A DNA stretch of 64,000 nt from Paracoccus sp. MA (GCF_020990385.1 NZ_CP087597.1:1015001-1079000), one strand, 5' to 3'; numbered from the stretch's first letter, positions 18,337 to 27,397 are shown. Numbers and translations are program-made. Notes: generated by a model from the letters alone, not told the origin.

Positions 18337-19297
18337 CCTTGATAAGCCTCATCTCTGGAAGGCTGACATAGCGCGTTCAGTTGATATGTACAATGACTGG
18401 TTCATAAATTTCGCGCCGACTGCCTTTAGGGAAACTCGTATCCAGACCACTAAGGACGTCGAGGAGACTCTTAAGTCTACCGAGAACTTGACCAACATTC
18501 GTCCTGAAATTCTTCGCAAATGGCCGGGTGTCCTGCCGACTTTGCGGATGTCAACTTGCCCCCCATTAGCTGTGGATAGACTTATCGGGCTGGCAGGCGT
18601 GTCCAGCAGTATGGTCAAAAGGATGGAGAAAGAAAAACAGCTTCCTGTTCGGATGGCTGCCGCTGATATTGATCGCGAACTGGTAAAGATGGCAGCCGTC
18701 ATCGAACGACTGGCTGACCCCGACATTTTTGTGTGGATGAAGCGTTCAGCCCCAGCGACTGAAGTCGAAATCCATCGCGCTGCTACCATCGTTGCCGACC
18801 GTCTTTGTGGCTCTGTAGCAAACCCGATCATCCGCAATGCTCAGGAACAAAGGCAGCTTGCCTATATCGCTAATTGGCTAGAGGAGCGAGGATATTCCCA
18901 GCTCCCTGCACGGTCGAATGTCACTTTCGACACTATGCCCCCAGGGACCTACAGTTTCCGCATGAATATACCAGTAACCAACGGTGAAGGCGGCGATGCA
19001 AGCATTAATATCCCCGTTGACACTGTGGTTATGCGGAAGTCTGCGACAAAGGGCGATTATCCGCTGTTGATCGAAGCCAAGTCTGCAGGTGACTTCACCA
19101 ACACCAACAAGCGCCGTAAGGAAGAGGCCCAGAAGGTCAACCAGCTCCGTGCAACCTACGGACATATACGACCGATAGAGTTCATCCTCTTTTTGTGCGG
19201 ATACTTCGATAGTGGTTATCTTGGTTACGAGGCTGCTGAAGGTATTGATTGGGTGTGGGAGCACCGTATCGATGATCTGGAGGGGTTTGGTTTATGA
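18326..19297 (+). CDS. XamI-family type II restriction endonuclease
   Basis: A 323-residue enzyme matching the XamI family, whose characterised member recognises GTCGAC. The PD-(D/E)xK nuclease core is visible as Asp232 (PVDTVV) and Glu250-x-Lys252 (LLIEAK). The N-terminal part (WKADIARSVDMYNDWFINFAP) is the conserved family start. The ATG at 18326 was chosen because it overlaps the upstream small gene; a frame open to 18254 would run through that gene. Its stop overlaps the methyltransferase start (ATGA). Codon use is much more AT-rich than the host, indicating transfer. I saw no GTCGAC within this gene. Confidence 0.85.
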   Translation: MPVNLDKPHLWKADIARSVDMYNDWFINFAPTAFRETRIQTTKDVEETLKSTENLTNIRPEILRKWPGVLPTLRMSTCPPLAVDRLIGLAGVSSSMVKRMEKEKQLPVRMAAADIDRELVKMAAVIERLADPDIFVWMKRSAPATEVEIHRAATIVADRLCGSVANPIIRNAQEQRQLAYIANWLEERGYSQLPARSNVTFDTMPPGTYSFRMNIPVTNGEGGDASINIPVDTVVMRKSATKGDYPLLIEAKSAGDFTNTNKRRKEEAQKVNQLRATYGHIRPIEFILFLCGYFDSGYLGYEAAEGIDWVWEHRIDDLEGFGL

Positions 19298-21051
19298 CCG
19301 AGTGGGATAGGATTGAGGCTAAGCGGCTCAATCTTCAAGCCTTGCTTGATGAACAGAAAACCTCTGAAGATCGCAATCGCATGGGCCAGTTTGCTACCCC
19401 GACTACGCTCGCGAGGGAAATTGTTTCCCATGGCGTTAACCTTCTTCCACCGGGTGAGCGTGTTCGTTTTCTCGACCCCGGAATTGGTACCGGCTCATTC
19501 TATTCCGCTTTGCTTGCTACGACGCCAGCCGAGCAGATTGAGCGCGCCACCGGCTTCGAGGTCGATTCGCACTATTATGGCCCTGCTCAAGAATTGTGGA
19601 AGGAGCATGCCTTAGACCTGAGGCTTGGTGACTTTACACAAGCGCAACCAGGAAGGCATGAGAGGGCGAACGTCATTATCTGCAACCCGCCCTACGTAAG
19701 GCATCATCATCTTGATTCCGAAACTAAGACCCGTCTTCAGCTCGGCACCGAAGCAGCCTGCGGCGTCCGGATCAATGGGCTTTCCGGTCTTTACTGTTAT
19801 TTTATGGGGCTATCCCATCCTTGGATGGAGGAGGGGGGTGTCGCTGGTTGGTTGATTCCCAGCGAGTTTATGGACGTGAATTATGGCAAACAGGTCAAGC
19901 AATACCTTTTAAATAAGGTGACTCTCCTGCAAATTCATCGTTTTGATCCGGCCGACGCGCAGTTCGCGGATGCGCTTGTCTCATCCGCTGTTGTGTGGTT
20001 CCGGAACGCGAAGCCGCCCAAAAACCATGAGGTCCTTTTCAGCTACGGTGGCACGCTGGCTGCCCCTGCCATGCAGCGAAGAGTTTCTGCCGCTTTGCTC
20101 CAGCTAGAGCCCAAATGGACCCGTTACCCGATGGCGGACGGTGCTGCTGCTAAAGGGCGCACTACTATTGGTGACTTGTTTGAGGTGAAGCGCGGCCTGG
20201 CAACGGGCGATAACAGTTTCTTCATAATGACCCGCTCCCAAATTGATGAGAGGGGCTTGCCTTTCGAATGCTTTACGCCGGTTTTACCGAGTGCCCGTTA
20301 TCTGCCCAACGATGAGATACTGGCTGATGAGGACGGCATTCCGATGCTCGAAAAGCAACTTTTCTTGCTCGATACTCGTCTTTCGGAGTCCGAGATCGCA
20401 TGTCGATATCCCGCCTTGAAAGCCTATCTCGACAAGGGAACCGTTGGTGAAAAGCCTGTTGCAGAAGGCTACCTATGTCGTTCACGCTCACCTTGGTATG
20501 CGCAGGAGAAGCGACCTGCCGCGCCCTTTCTGTGTACGTATATGGGTAGGCAGAAAGAGGGAAAGCGACCCTTCCGGTTTTTCCTCAATCACTCGCGTGC
20601 TACTGCCTGCAACACATATCTACTTCTTTATCCGAAGCCGAGCTTGGCGAGTCTTCTTGATTCTGATTTAGACCTGAAGCGAAGCATCTGGGAGTTTCTC
20701 AATGCTATTACCTCAGAGGAGCTACTTGGAAGCGGTCGAGTTTATGGCGGTGGGCTTCATAAGATGGAGCCAAGGGAGCTACGAAGTGTCAGTGTCGATG
20801 GACTGATTCGCTGCCTACCTCAACTCGCTCCTCAAGGGAAGCAAGTGGAGATGTTTGAGCCTGCCTTTCTGGACGATGAGAGCTTAAGTACCGACCTGCC
20901 GGCGTTTATCTCAACGACTAACGCTCGCGAGCTGTATGGACTACGCGAGGGTGAAGCTGTTTCCGAAGCGATAGCTCGAAATCGGAAAGATCGTGAAGCG
21001 CAGCTTTTTAATGGTAAAGCTGAGCATGGTATTTCTCGTGGTACCGGGTAG
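19294..21051 (+). CDS. N6-adenine DNA methyltransferase (Eco57I-like, XamI partner)
   Basis: This 585-residue enzyme should methylate the adenine in the site cut by the upstream endonuclease. It has the gamma-type motif order: motif X (GQFATPTTLAREIV), motif I DPGIGTGSFY at 61-70, and motif IV NPPY at 131-134, followed by a large target-recognition region with hallmarks such as GGGLHKMEPREL near residue 485. It overlaps the endonuclease gene by four bases. Like that gene it is AT-rich, and no GTCGAC is visible in it. It is the last gene before attR. Confidence 0.9.
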   Translation: MTEWDRIEAKRLNLQALLDEQKTSEDRNRMGQFATPTTLAREIVSHGVNLLPPGERVRFLDPGIGTGSFYSALLATTPAEQIERATGFEVDSHYYGPAQELWKEHALDLRLGDFTQAQPGRHERANVIICNPPYVRHHHLDSETKTRLQLGTEAACGVRINGLSGLYCYFMGLSHPWMEEGGVAGWLIPSEFMDVNYGKQVKQYLLNKVTLLQIHRFDPADAQFADALVSSAVVWFRNAKPPKNHEVLFSYGGTLAAPAMQRRVSAALLQLEPKWTRYPMADGAAAKGRTTIGDLFEVKRGLATGDNSFFIMTRSQIDERGLPFECFTPVLPSARYLPNDEILADEDGIPMLEKQLFLLDTRLSESEIACRYPALKAYLDKGTVGEKPVAEGYLCRSRSPWYAQEKRPAAPFLCTYMGRQKEGKRPFRFFLNHSRATACNTYLLLYPKPSLASLLDSDLDLKRSIWEFLNAITSEELLGSGRVYGGGLHKMEPRELRSVSVDGLIRCLPQLAPQGKQVEMFEPAFLDDESLSTDLPAFISTTNARELYGLREGEAVSEAIARNRKDREAQLFNGKAEHGISRGTG

Positions 21052-21105
21052 GCTTGCCCACGTACAGCTCTGAAATAAAAGTATTTTTTAACGCTATTTA
21101 TAATA

Positions 21106-21117
21106 GAGTGGGAGTGA
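21106..21117 (+). repeat. Putative attR core (duplicate of the guaA end)
   Basis: GAGTGGGAGTGA repeats the last four guaA codons. Immediately after it come a strong terminator and GC-rich host-like sequence, while immediately before it is AT-rich DNA, so the boundary also shows as a composition break. Confidence 0.75.
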
Positions 21118-21122
21118 CCCCG

Positions 21123-21150
21123 AAGGGCAGCCGAGGGGCTGCCCTTTTCG
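21123..21150 (+). terminator. Orphaned native guaA terminator
   Basis: GGGCAGCC-GAGG-GGCTGCCC followed by TTTT forms an 8-bp GC stem. It lies six bases past the duplicated guaA stop codon, exactly where the guaA terminator should have been before the island entered. It now serves the end of the methyltransferase gene. Confidence 0.85.
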
Positions 21151-21312
21151 TTTCGGGGGCCGCATCCGGCGCAAGGCGCGGCTTTGCAAATTGACAAGGC
21201 CGGCTTAATGCCGCCCGATAAGGTTGCCGCCGCTAACGGCTTCGGCCCCGGGAACGCTGCCGGTTCCCCCCGGCCTGCCATTGCGGCAACCGTTCACAAC
21301 AAGGATCCTGCC

Positions 21313-22122
21313 ATGAGTTGCGCCTGCGGACATAACCACAACCCCGCCCCCCCTGTGGCTTTGGGCGGCGAGGAGATCCGGCTGGACCGGCCGCTGGTCT
21401 CGCTTTCGGGCCGGCTGATCTGCCAGGACGCCGCGCAGATGCTGCTGGCGCTGGACCTGCTGACCGAACATGCCGAACTGAGCCGGGCCGAGCCCGGCAA
21501 CCTGCGCTTCGACCTTGCCCAGGCCGAGGATCCGCTGGTCTGGGAACTGAACGAGCTTTATGCCGACGAGGCCGCCTTCCAGGCGCATCGCGACCGGTTG
21601 AAGGACAGCCGCTGGGGCCGCGAGAGCCATGGCATCCGGCGCGATTTCACCCGCAGCGAACCGATGCCGCGCCTGCGGGCCGAGATGGCGCATGACCGCG
21701 CCGCCGTCTCGGACCTGCTGACCCGCGCCTTCGGCGGCGAGGACGAGGCGCGCCTGGTCGAGGCTTTGCGGGCCGAGGGCAGCCTTGCCCTGTCGCTGGT
21801 CGCCGAGGCGGGAGGCACCCTCGTCGGCCATGTCGCCCTGTCGCCGCTTCGGGCCGAGGCGCCGGCGCTGGCGCTGGCGCCGCTGGCCGTGCATCCCGCC
21901 GTGCAGTCGCGCGGCATCGGCGAGGCGCTGGTCCGTGCCGCGCTTGCCGCATTCGACGGCCATACCATCGTGGTCCTGGGCGACCCGGCCTATTACGGCC
22001 GCTTCGGCTTTGCGCCGGCCGAGCTGGATTCGCCCTATGCCGGGCCGCATCTGATGGCGCTGGGGCCGCAGCTGCCCGCAGGCAGCCGCATCGCCCACGC
22101 CCCGGCCTTCGCCGCGCTCTGA
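21313..22122 (+). CDS. Fusion of an ABM-like monooxygenase domain and a GNAT acetyltransferase
   Basis: A 269-residue protein in three parts: a short Cys/His-rich start (MSCACGHNHN) that could bind metal; residues about 20-115 resembling a dimeric alpha/beta-barrel ABM/quinol monooxygenase domain (VWELNELYADEAAFQAHRD); and residues about 120-269, a GNAT N-acetyltransferase with the acetyl-CoA motif region LAVHPAVQSRGIGEALV and VLGDPAYYGRFGF. ATG 21313 follows AAGGA by seven bases; the frame is open further upstream without a better start. The GNAT part is like the YhbS group. Substrates are unknown. Confidence 0.75.
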   Translation: MSCACGHNHNPAPPVALGGEEIRLDRPLVSLSGRLICQDAAQMLLALDLLTEHAELSRAEPGNLRFDLAQAEDPLVWELNELYADEAAFQAHRDRLKDSRWGRESHGIRRDFTRSEPMPRLRAEMAHDRAAVSDLLTRAFGGEDEARLVEALRAEGSLALSLVAEAGGTLVGHVALSPLRAEAPALALAPLAVHPAVQSRGIGEALVRAALAAFDGHTIVVLGDPAYYGRFGFAPAELDSPYAGPHLMALGPQLPAGSRIAHAPAFAAL

Positions 22123-22126
22123 CGCT

Positions 22127-23059
22127 TCAGCTTTCGGTCTCGGCCGGCGGTGGCTCCTGCTGCGGCAGCCGGAGCCGCACGCGCTTGACCCGGCGCGGAT
22201 CGGCGTCGACGATCTCGAATTCGGCGCCGCTTTCATGCGGGATCACCTCGCCGCGCACCGGCACGCGACCGGTCAGCATGAAGATCAGCCCGCCCAGCGT
22301 GTCGATTTCTTCCTCTTCCTCGTCGGTGGCAAGGCGCAGCCCGGTCTGCGCCTCGACATCCTCAAGCGCGGCGCGGGCCTGGATCAGCCATTGCCCGGGC
22401 TTTTCCTGGATGACCAGGCCGCCCTCGATCTCGTCATGCTCGTCCTCGATCTCGCCGATGACCTGCTCGATCAGGTCCTCGATGGTGACCAGCCCGTCCA
22501 CGCCGCCATATTCGTCGATCACCAGCGCCATGTGGATGCGCTTCTGCTGCATCTGCTGCAGGAGCACGCCGATGGGCATCGAGGGCGGCACGTAAAGCAG
22601 CGGCCGCAGCATCGGGCGCAGCGCGAACTTGACCGGGACCTGGGCGCCGAAGCCGTATTTCAGCGCCAGATCCTTGAGATGGATCAGCCCCAGCGGACTG
22701 TCGAGCGTGCCGCGAAACACCGGGATGCGGGAAAAGCCGTGCTCGCGGAACATCTCGACCAGCTCCGGCAGGCTGGCGGTCACCGGGGCGGCGGCGATTT
22801 CCGCCTTGGGAATGGCGACGTCATCGACGCGCATCCGCCGCAGGTTGACCATGCCAGGCACGCCCGCCGGGGCGGCGGCCGGCCCCTTGTCGCGATCCTC
22901 GGCGCCTTCCGGCTCGGGCTCTCCGCCGCCCAGGGCGCCGAGGATGCGCCCCAGAAAGCCGCGCGATTGCGGCAGGTCACGCCCGTCCCCGCCGATGCCA
23001 TCCGCCCATGAGGCGGGTTCGGCAGAGACGGGCGTGTCGGGACTTCGGTCGTTACTCAT
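22127..23059 (-). CDS. corC: CorC/HlyC-type CBS-domain protein
   Basis: A 310-residue protein with paired CBS domains (about 70-200, for example RRMRVDDVAIPKAEI and FSRIPVFRGTLDSPLGLIHLKD) and a C-terminal CorC_HlyC domain. It lacks the DUF21 membrane domain, as in CorC/YbeX. YbeX-type proteins sit beside phoH-ybeY, as here, and have been tied to Mg/Co efflux and, more recently, ribosome homeostasis. Its start overlaps the ybeY stop by four bases. Confidence 0.87.
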   Translation of the reverse strand: MSNDRSPDTPVSAEPASWADGIGGDGRDLPQSRGFLGRILGALGGGEPEPEGAEDRDKGPAAAPAGVPGMVNLRRMRVDDVAIPKAEIAAAPVTASLPELVEMFREHGFSRIPVFRGTLDSPLGLIHLKDLALKYGFGAQVPVKFALRPMLRPLLYVPPSMPIGVLLQQMQQKRIHMALVIDEYGGVDGLVTIEDLIEQVIGEIEDEHDEIEGGLVIQEKPGQWLIQARAALEDVEAQTGLRLATDEEEEEIDTLGGLIFMLTGRVPVRGEVIPHESGAEFEIVDADPRRVKRVRLRLPQQEPPPAETES

Positions 23060-23580
23060 GTCTCGTGTTCCAGATAAGGATCGGGGATGCCCAGCCTGCC
23101 CAGGATCGAGCGTTCGGCATCCTCCATGGTTTCGGCATCCTCGTCGTCGATATGGTCATATCCTGCAAGATGCAGCATTGCATGGACAAGAAGATGCGTG
23201 GCGTGATCGGCGAAGGGCTTGCCCTGCGCCTCGGCCTCGCGCAGGCAGGTGTCGTAGGAAATGGCGATATCGCCCAGCTCCTCGTCCCCGGGCGGCTCGG
23301 GGCGGGCGCCCGGGGCGCGCGGCTCGAACTCGGTCGAGGGCCAGCTCAGCACATTCGTCGGCTTGGGCTTGCCGCGGAACTCGGCGTTCAGCGCGGCGAT
23401 GCGGGCGTCGTCGCAGCCCATGACCACCACCTGGAACGCGCCCAGGTCCAGCCATTCGCCCACGGCGCGGGCGGCGCGCTCGGCCATGGCGGGCAGGCCG
23501 GCATCCTCCCAGCGGTCGTCCTCCAGCACGATGTCGACGATCTCCGGCGCCTCGTCGCGGGCGGTTCCGGCCTCAGGCAT
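23056..23580 (-). CDS. ybeY: rRNA maturation endoribonuclease YbeY
   Basis: A 174-residue zinc enzyme involved in 16S rRNA 3'-end maturation and 70S quality control. The H-x3-H-x5-H metal site is His133, His137 and His143 in HLLVHAMLHLAGYDH. The ATG at 23580 is chosen since it gives the normal length; the frame is open upstream only because it runs through phoH. It overlaps the end of phoH by eight bases and the start of corC by four, so all three are one operon. Confidence 0.93.
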   Translation of the reverse strand: MPEAGTARDEAPEIVDIVLEDDRWEDAGLPAMAERAARAVGEWLDLGAFQVVVMGCDDARIAALNAEFRGKPKPTNVLSWPSTEFEPRAPGARPEPPGDEELGDIAISYDTCLREAEAQGKPFADHATHLLVHAMLHLAGYDHIDDEDAETMEDAERSILGRLGIPDPYLEHET

Positions 23581-24682
23581 CGCCCGCCCCTCCTGCCATG
23601 CCGCCGCCCGCCAGCCGCGGCTCGCGGCGGGGGATGCGCTGGCCGCGCTCGTCGAAGATCTCGCCGCGGGCCAGCGCCGCCTCGGCCTCGGCGTCGTAGG
23701 CCTCGATGATGCGGGCGACCAGCGAATGGCGCACCACGTCCTTGGCGGTGAAATAGCTGAAGCTGATGCCCTTGATGTTCTTGAGGATCTTCTCGGCATC
23801 GACCAGGCCGGAATGCACGCCGCGCGGCAGGTCGATCTGGGTGCGGTCGCCGGTCACGACCATGCGCGAGCCCTCGCCCAGCCGGGTCAGGAACATCTTC
23901 ATCTGCATGGTGGTGGCGTTCTGCGCCTCGTCCAGCACCACGAAGCTGTTCGACAGCGTCCGGCCGCGCATGAATGCCAGGGGCGCGATCTCGATGCGCT
24001 TTTCCTCCATCAGCTTCTGCATCTGCTTGCTGGGCAGGAAATCGTTCAGCGCGTCATAGAGCGGCTGCATGTAGGGATCGACCTTCTCCTTCATGTCGCC
24101 GGGCAGGAAGCCCAGCCGCTCGCCCGCCTCGACGGCCGGGCGCGACAGGATGATGCGGTCGACATGGCCGCCGATCAGCATGGTCACGCCCACCGCCACC
24201 GCCAGATAGGTCTTGCCGGTGCCGGCCGGGCCGATGCCGAAGGCCAGCTCGTTGGCGAAAAGCGCGCGGACGTATTCCTTTTGCGCGTCGGTGCGCGGCT
24301 CGACGGTCTTCTTGCGGGTGCGCAGCTCGATCGGGCCGGTCTGGAACATCTCCAGCTGCTCGGCCGGGCTGGGCCCTTCGGTCACCGTCTCGCTGCCCAT
24401 GCGCAGCGCCGCCTCGACCTCGGCCATCTCGACCGGGCGGCCCTGTTCCAGCCTGGCGTAAAGCGCGCGCAGCACCTGCGCCGCCTCGGCCTGGGCCTCG
24501 ACGGGGCCGACGACCGACAAGAGGTTGCCGCGTCGCAGGATATGCACCTTTAGCGCCTCCTCGATGCGGGCGAGATAGCGGTCATGCGGGCCGCACAGGT
24601 CGATCAGCAGCCGGTTGTCGTGAAATTCCAGCAGGGTTTCGCCGGGGGTCGCGGTCGCGGGATGCGTAGGGGTCAGACCCAA
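23573..24682 (-). CDS. phoH: PhoH-like ATPase (YbeZ)
   Basis: A 369-residue cytoplasmic ATPase/putative RNA helicase of the PhoH family. Walker A is GPAGTGKT at 151-158, Walker B is FVVLDEAQN, and the family block RTLSNSFVVLDEAQNATTMQM is intact. The N-terminal 100 residues form the KH-like segment of the PhoH/YbeZ group. The best start is a TTG at 24682, with GGAG at suitable spacing upstream; no ATG gives a normal N-terminus. First gene of the phoH-ybeY-corC operon. Confidence 0.92.
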   Translation of the reverse strand: MGLTPTHPATATPGETLLEFHDNRLLIDLCGPHDRYLARIEEALKVHILRRGNLLSVVGPVEAQAEAAQVLRALYARLEQGRPVEMAEVEAALRMGSETVTEGPSPAEQLEMFQTGPIELRTRKKTVEPRTDAQKEYVRALFANELAFGIGPAGTGKTYLAVAVGVTMLIGGHVDRIILSRPAVEAGERLGFLPGDMKEKVDPYMQPLYDALNDFLPSKQMQKLMEEKRIEIAPLAFMRGRTLSNSFVVLDEAQNATTMQMKMFLTRLGEGSRMVVTGDRTQIDLPRGVHSGLVDAEKILKNIKGISFSYFTAKDVVRHSLVARIIEAYDAEAEAALARGEIFDERGQRIPRREPRLAGGGMAGGAGDA

Positions 24683-24797
24683 ATTCGTCTCCGAGGTGGG
24701 ATTCTCAGTAACTCATGGTTGCAACTGCGCGGGATTCGCACAAGGGGGGCGGCCCCGCTGTTTTGGATTTGCAGCCGATTCGGCGGAAAAACGGGCA

Positions 24798-25535
24798 TCA
24801 CGCGCCGGGACCCCGCGCCATGGGGCGGGCCCGGCCTGCGACGAAATCCCGCAGGTAGTCGTCCTCGGCCGCGTCCATTTCGGCGACCCCGCCCTGCCAG
24901 CGGACCCGCCCTCGGTCCAGCAGCGCCACGCGGTCGGCGATGCTGCGCACCGAGCTCATGTCATGGGTGATGGTGATGGCGGTGGCGCCGGTCTCGTCCA
25001 CGATGCCGCGGATCAGCGCGTTGATCGCCGCCGCCCGGATCGGGTCCAGCCCGGTCGTCGGCTCGTCGAAGAAGATCACCTTCGGGTCGGCGGCGATGGC
25101 GCGGGCCAACCCGGCGCGCTTGCGCATGCCCCCCGACAGCTCGGCCGGGTAAAGATCGGCCACCTCGGGGCCAAGGCCGACGCGGGCCAGCTTTTCCACG
25201 GCGATGGCGCGGGCGCGTGCCCTGGGCATGGTCCGCAGCAGCCGAAAGGCGACGTTGCGCCAGACGGGCAGGCTGTCGAACAGCGCCGCGTTCTGGAACA
25301 GCATGCCGAAATGCTCCATGAACGCGCCCCGCTGCCCGGCCAGCGGCCGGCCCTGCCACAGGATCGCGCCGGCATCGGGCGTCTCCAGCCCCAGGATACA
25401 GCGCAGGAGCACCGACTTGCCGGTGCCCGAGCCGCCGATGACCACCAGGCTTTCGCCCTCGGCCAGGTCCAGGTCCACGCCGTCCAGCACCCGCTTGGCG
25501 CCATAGGCTTTGCACAGGCCGCGCACCGAGAGCAT
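24798..25535 (-). CDS. mlaF: ABC transporter ATPase MlaF (phospholipid trafficking)
   Basis: The 245-residue nucleotide-binding subunit of the Mla-type system that moves phospholipids between the inner and outer membranes. Walker A GGSGTGKS at 34-41, signature LSGGMRKRAGLARA, Walker B VIFFDEPTTGLDP, and the H-loop ITITHD are present. The ATG at 25535 overlaps the mlaE stop by one base. No mlaD, mlaC or mlaB is encoded next to it, so the rest of the complex must be elsewhere. Confidence 0.88.
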   Translation of the reverse strand: MLSVRGLCKAYGAKRVLDGVDLDLAEGESLVVIGGSGTGKSVLLRCILGLETPDAGAILWQGRPLAGQRGAFMEHFGMLFQNAALFDSLPVWRNVAFRLLRTMPRARARAIAVEKLARVGLGPEVADLYPAELSGGMRKRAGLARAIAADPKVIFFDEPTTGLDPIRAAAINALIRGIVDETGATAITITHDMSSVRSIADRVALLDRGRVRWQGGVAEMDAAEDDYLRDFVAGRARPMARGPGA

Positions 25536-26293
25536 CAGAAGAACAGCCCCGTCAGCGCGAAATTGGCAGCGAGGATGCCAACCGAGGCCGCGACCACGGC
25601 ATTGGTCGTCGCCCGTCCGACCCCGGCCGCGCCGCCGGCGGCCGTCATGCCGAACCAGCAGCCCGACAGCGCCACGATCAGCCCGAAGACCGCGCCCTTC
25701 AGCAGGCCCGAGACCACGTCCCAGCTTTCCAGATAGGCCCAGGAATTGGACAGGTAGAGCGCCGAGTTGAACCCCAGCGCATTCACCCCGATCAACCAGC
25801 CGCCCATGATGCCGATCACGTCGCCGACGCCCACCAGAACCGGCACGCACAGAAGCGCCGCCCAGAGCCGGGGCGAGACCAGCCAGCCCATGGGATCGGT
25901 GGACAGCGTCACCAGCGCGTCGATCTGCTCGGTCACCCGCATGGTGCCCAGCTCGGCCGCGATGGCGCTGGCGACCCGGGCCGCGACCATCAGCCCGCCC
26001 AGCACCGGGCCCAGTTCGCGCGCCATGCCGATGGCGACGATGGCGGGCACCACGTCCCCGGCCTGGAAACGTTCGCCCCCGGAATGGATCTGCAGGGCCA
26101 GCGCCGCGCCGGTGAACAGCGCCGTCAGCCCCACCACCGGCAGCGACAGCCAGCCGATCTGCATGACCTGCCGCGCCAGCTCCGCCGGGTGCTGCCCGGC
26201 ACGCGCCAGCCCGCGGGCGGCAAAGATCGCCACCCGGCCCGTCATCCGGGCAAGGCCGATCGCCGCCCTGCCGGTCAGCCGGATCGGGTTCAC
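25535..26293 (-). CDS. mlaE: MlaE-family ABC permease
   Basis: A 252-residue inner-membrane permease with five or six hydrophobic helices and the MlaE signature region ARELGPVLGGLMVAARVASA followed by ELGTMRVTEQIDAL. The start is a GTG at 26293 overlapping the alr stop (GTGA); no ATG lies in a sensible place and the longer open frame upstream is the antisense-free shadow of alr. Operon order alr-mlaE-mlaF implies coupled expression. Confidence 0.88.
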   Translation of the reverse strand: MNPIRLTGRAAIGLARMTGRVAIFAARGLARAGQHPAELARQVMQIGWLSLPVVGLTALFTGAALALQIHSGGERFQAGDVVPAIVAIGMARELGPVLGGLMVAARVASAIAAELGTMRVTEQIDALVTLSTDPMGWLVSPRLWAALLCVPVLVGVGDVIGIMGGWLIGVNALGFNSALYLSNSWAYLESWDVVSGLLKGAVFGLIVALSGCWFGMTAAGGAAGVGRATTNAVVAASVGILAANFALTGLFF

Positions 26294-27309
26294 AGCCAGC
26301 GACGCTCGTAGCGCCGGCCGAGCGAGGTCAGGATCTCGTAGCCGATGGTGCCGGACAGCGCCGCCAGGTCGTCGACGCCCTGCCGGGCATTCAGGATCTC
26401 CAGCGCCGGCGGCACGTCGGGCAGGTCGGTCACGTCGACGGTGATCAGGTCCATCGAGATGCGGCCGATCACCGGGCAGGCGCGCTCGCCGGCCCAAAGG
26501 CTCAGCTTGCCGTCCCGCGCCAGGGCCCGCGCCAGCCCGTCGGCATAGCCTGCGGCCACCGTCGCCACCCGCGACGGGCGCGCGGCGGTCCAGGCATAGC
26601 CGTAGCCCACGGATTCGCCGGGTTTCACCTCGCGCGTCTGGATCACCGGCAGCGCCAGCGTGACCACCGGCTGCGCATCGCCAAAGGGCTCGCCGCCGTA
26701 AAGCCCGATGCCGGGCCGCACCAGGTCGAAATGATAGTCCGGCCCCAGCAGGATGCCCCCCGTCGCCGCCAGCGAGCGCGGCGCGGCCACGCCCTCGGTC
26801 ATGGCGCGGAAGGCGGCGAGTTGCCGGGCATTGGCCGCATGGTCCGGCTCGTCGGCGCAGGCCAGGTGCGACATGATCAGAGCCGGCCCGCCGGCCAGCG
26901 CCTCGGCCCGGACCGCGGCCCATTCGCCGGGCTCGAAGCCCAGCCGGTTCATGCCGCTGTCAAGCTGGATGCCGAAGGCTCCGCGCGGCCGCAGCGCCCG
27001 GTCGCGAAAGAACTGCTCGGGGCTGTTCAGCAGCGGAATCAGCCCGGCCAGGTCGGCGCCCTCCATATGGCCCGACAGCACGAAGATACGCGCATCCTCG
27101 GGCAGAAGCGGCCGGATCGCCTGTCCCTCCGAGGCCAGAGCCACGAAGAAATCCCGCACGCCTGCCGCATGAAGCGCCGGCGCCACGCGATCCGCGCCCA
27201 GCCCATAGGCGTCGGCCTTGACGACGGCCGCCGCCCGCGCGCCGGGGGCCTTGGCCGCAAGCGCCTTCCAGTTGGCCACGATGGCCGGAATATCGATGAC
27301 GAGTCCCAT
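26290..27309 (-). CDS. alr: Alanine racemase
   Basis: A PLP enzyme that makes D-alanine for peptidoglycan. The 339-residue protein has the PLP lysine Lys31 in [18 protein letters not shown], and the C-terminal [13 protein letters not shown] strand of the beta domain. The usual catalytic Tyr lies in the YGYAW segment. The ATG at 27309 gives a normal N-terminus ([14 protein letters not shown]); an in-frame ATG at 27333 is possible, and neither has a strong ribosome-binding site. It leads the alr-mlaE-mlaF operon and is divergent from pccB. Confidence 0.9.
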   Translation of the reverse strand: MGLVIDIPAIVANWKALAAKAPGARAAAVVKADAYGLGADRVAPALHAAGVRDFFVALASEGQAIRPLLPEDARIFVLSGHMEGADLAGLIPLLNSPEQFFRDRALRPRGAFGIQLDSGMNRLGFEPGEWAAVRAEALAGGPALIMSHLACADEPDHAANARQLAAFRAMTEGVAAPRSLAATGGILLGPDYHFDLVRPGIGLYGGEPFGDAQPVVTLALPVIQTREVKPGESVGYGYAWTAARPSRVATVAAGYADGLARALARDGKLSLWAGERACPVIGRISMDLITVDVTDLPDVPPALEILNARQGVDDLAALSGTIGYEILTSLGRRYERRWL

Positions 27310-27361
27310 GGCAGCGGCATGGCTCTTGCCCATGGCGGCGTCAAGGCTTTTGCCAATTTTG

Positions 27362-27397
27362 CTATTTGCAGCGCAATTGGCTAGCATATTTTGCAAA
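27362..27397. promoter_or_regulatory. TTTGCAAA-type operator in the alr/pccB divergent region
   Basis: The AT-rich gap between alr and pccB contains TTTGCAGCGCAA (27365-27376) and the perfect palindrome TTTGCAAA (27390-27397). In Rhodobacter sphaeroides the propionyl-CoA carboxylase regulator PccR, of the short-chain fatty acyl-CoA regulator family, recognises TTTGCAAA half-sites, to my knowledge. The match in sequence and place (70 bases before the pccB start) suggests the same control here; no pccR gene is in the window. Confidence 0.5.
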
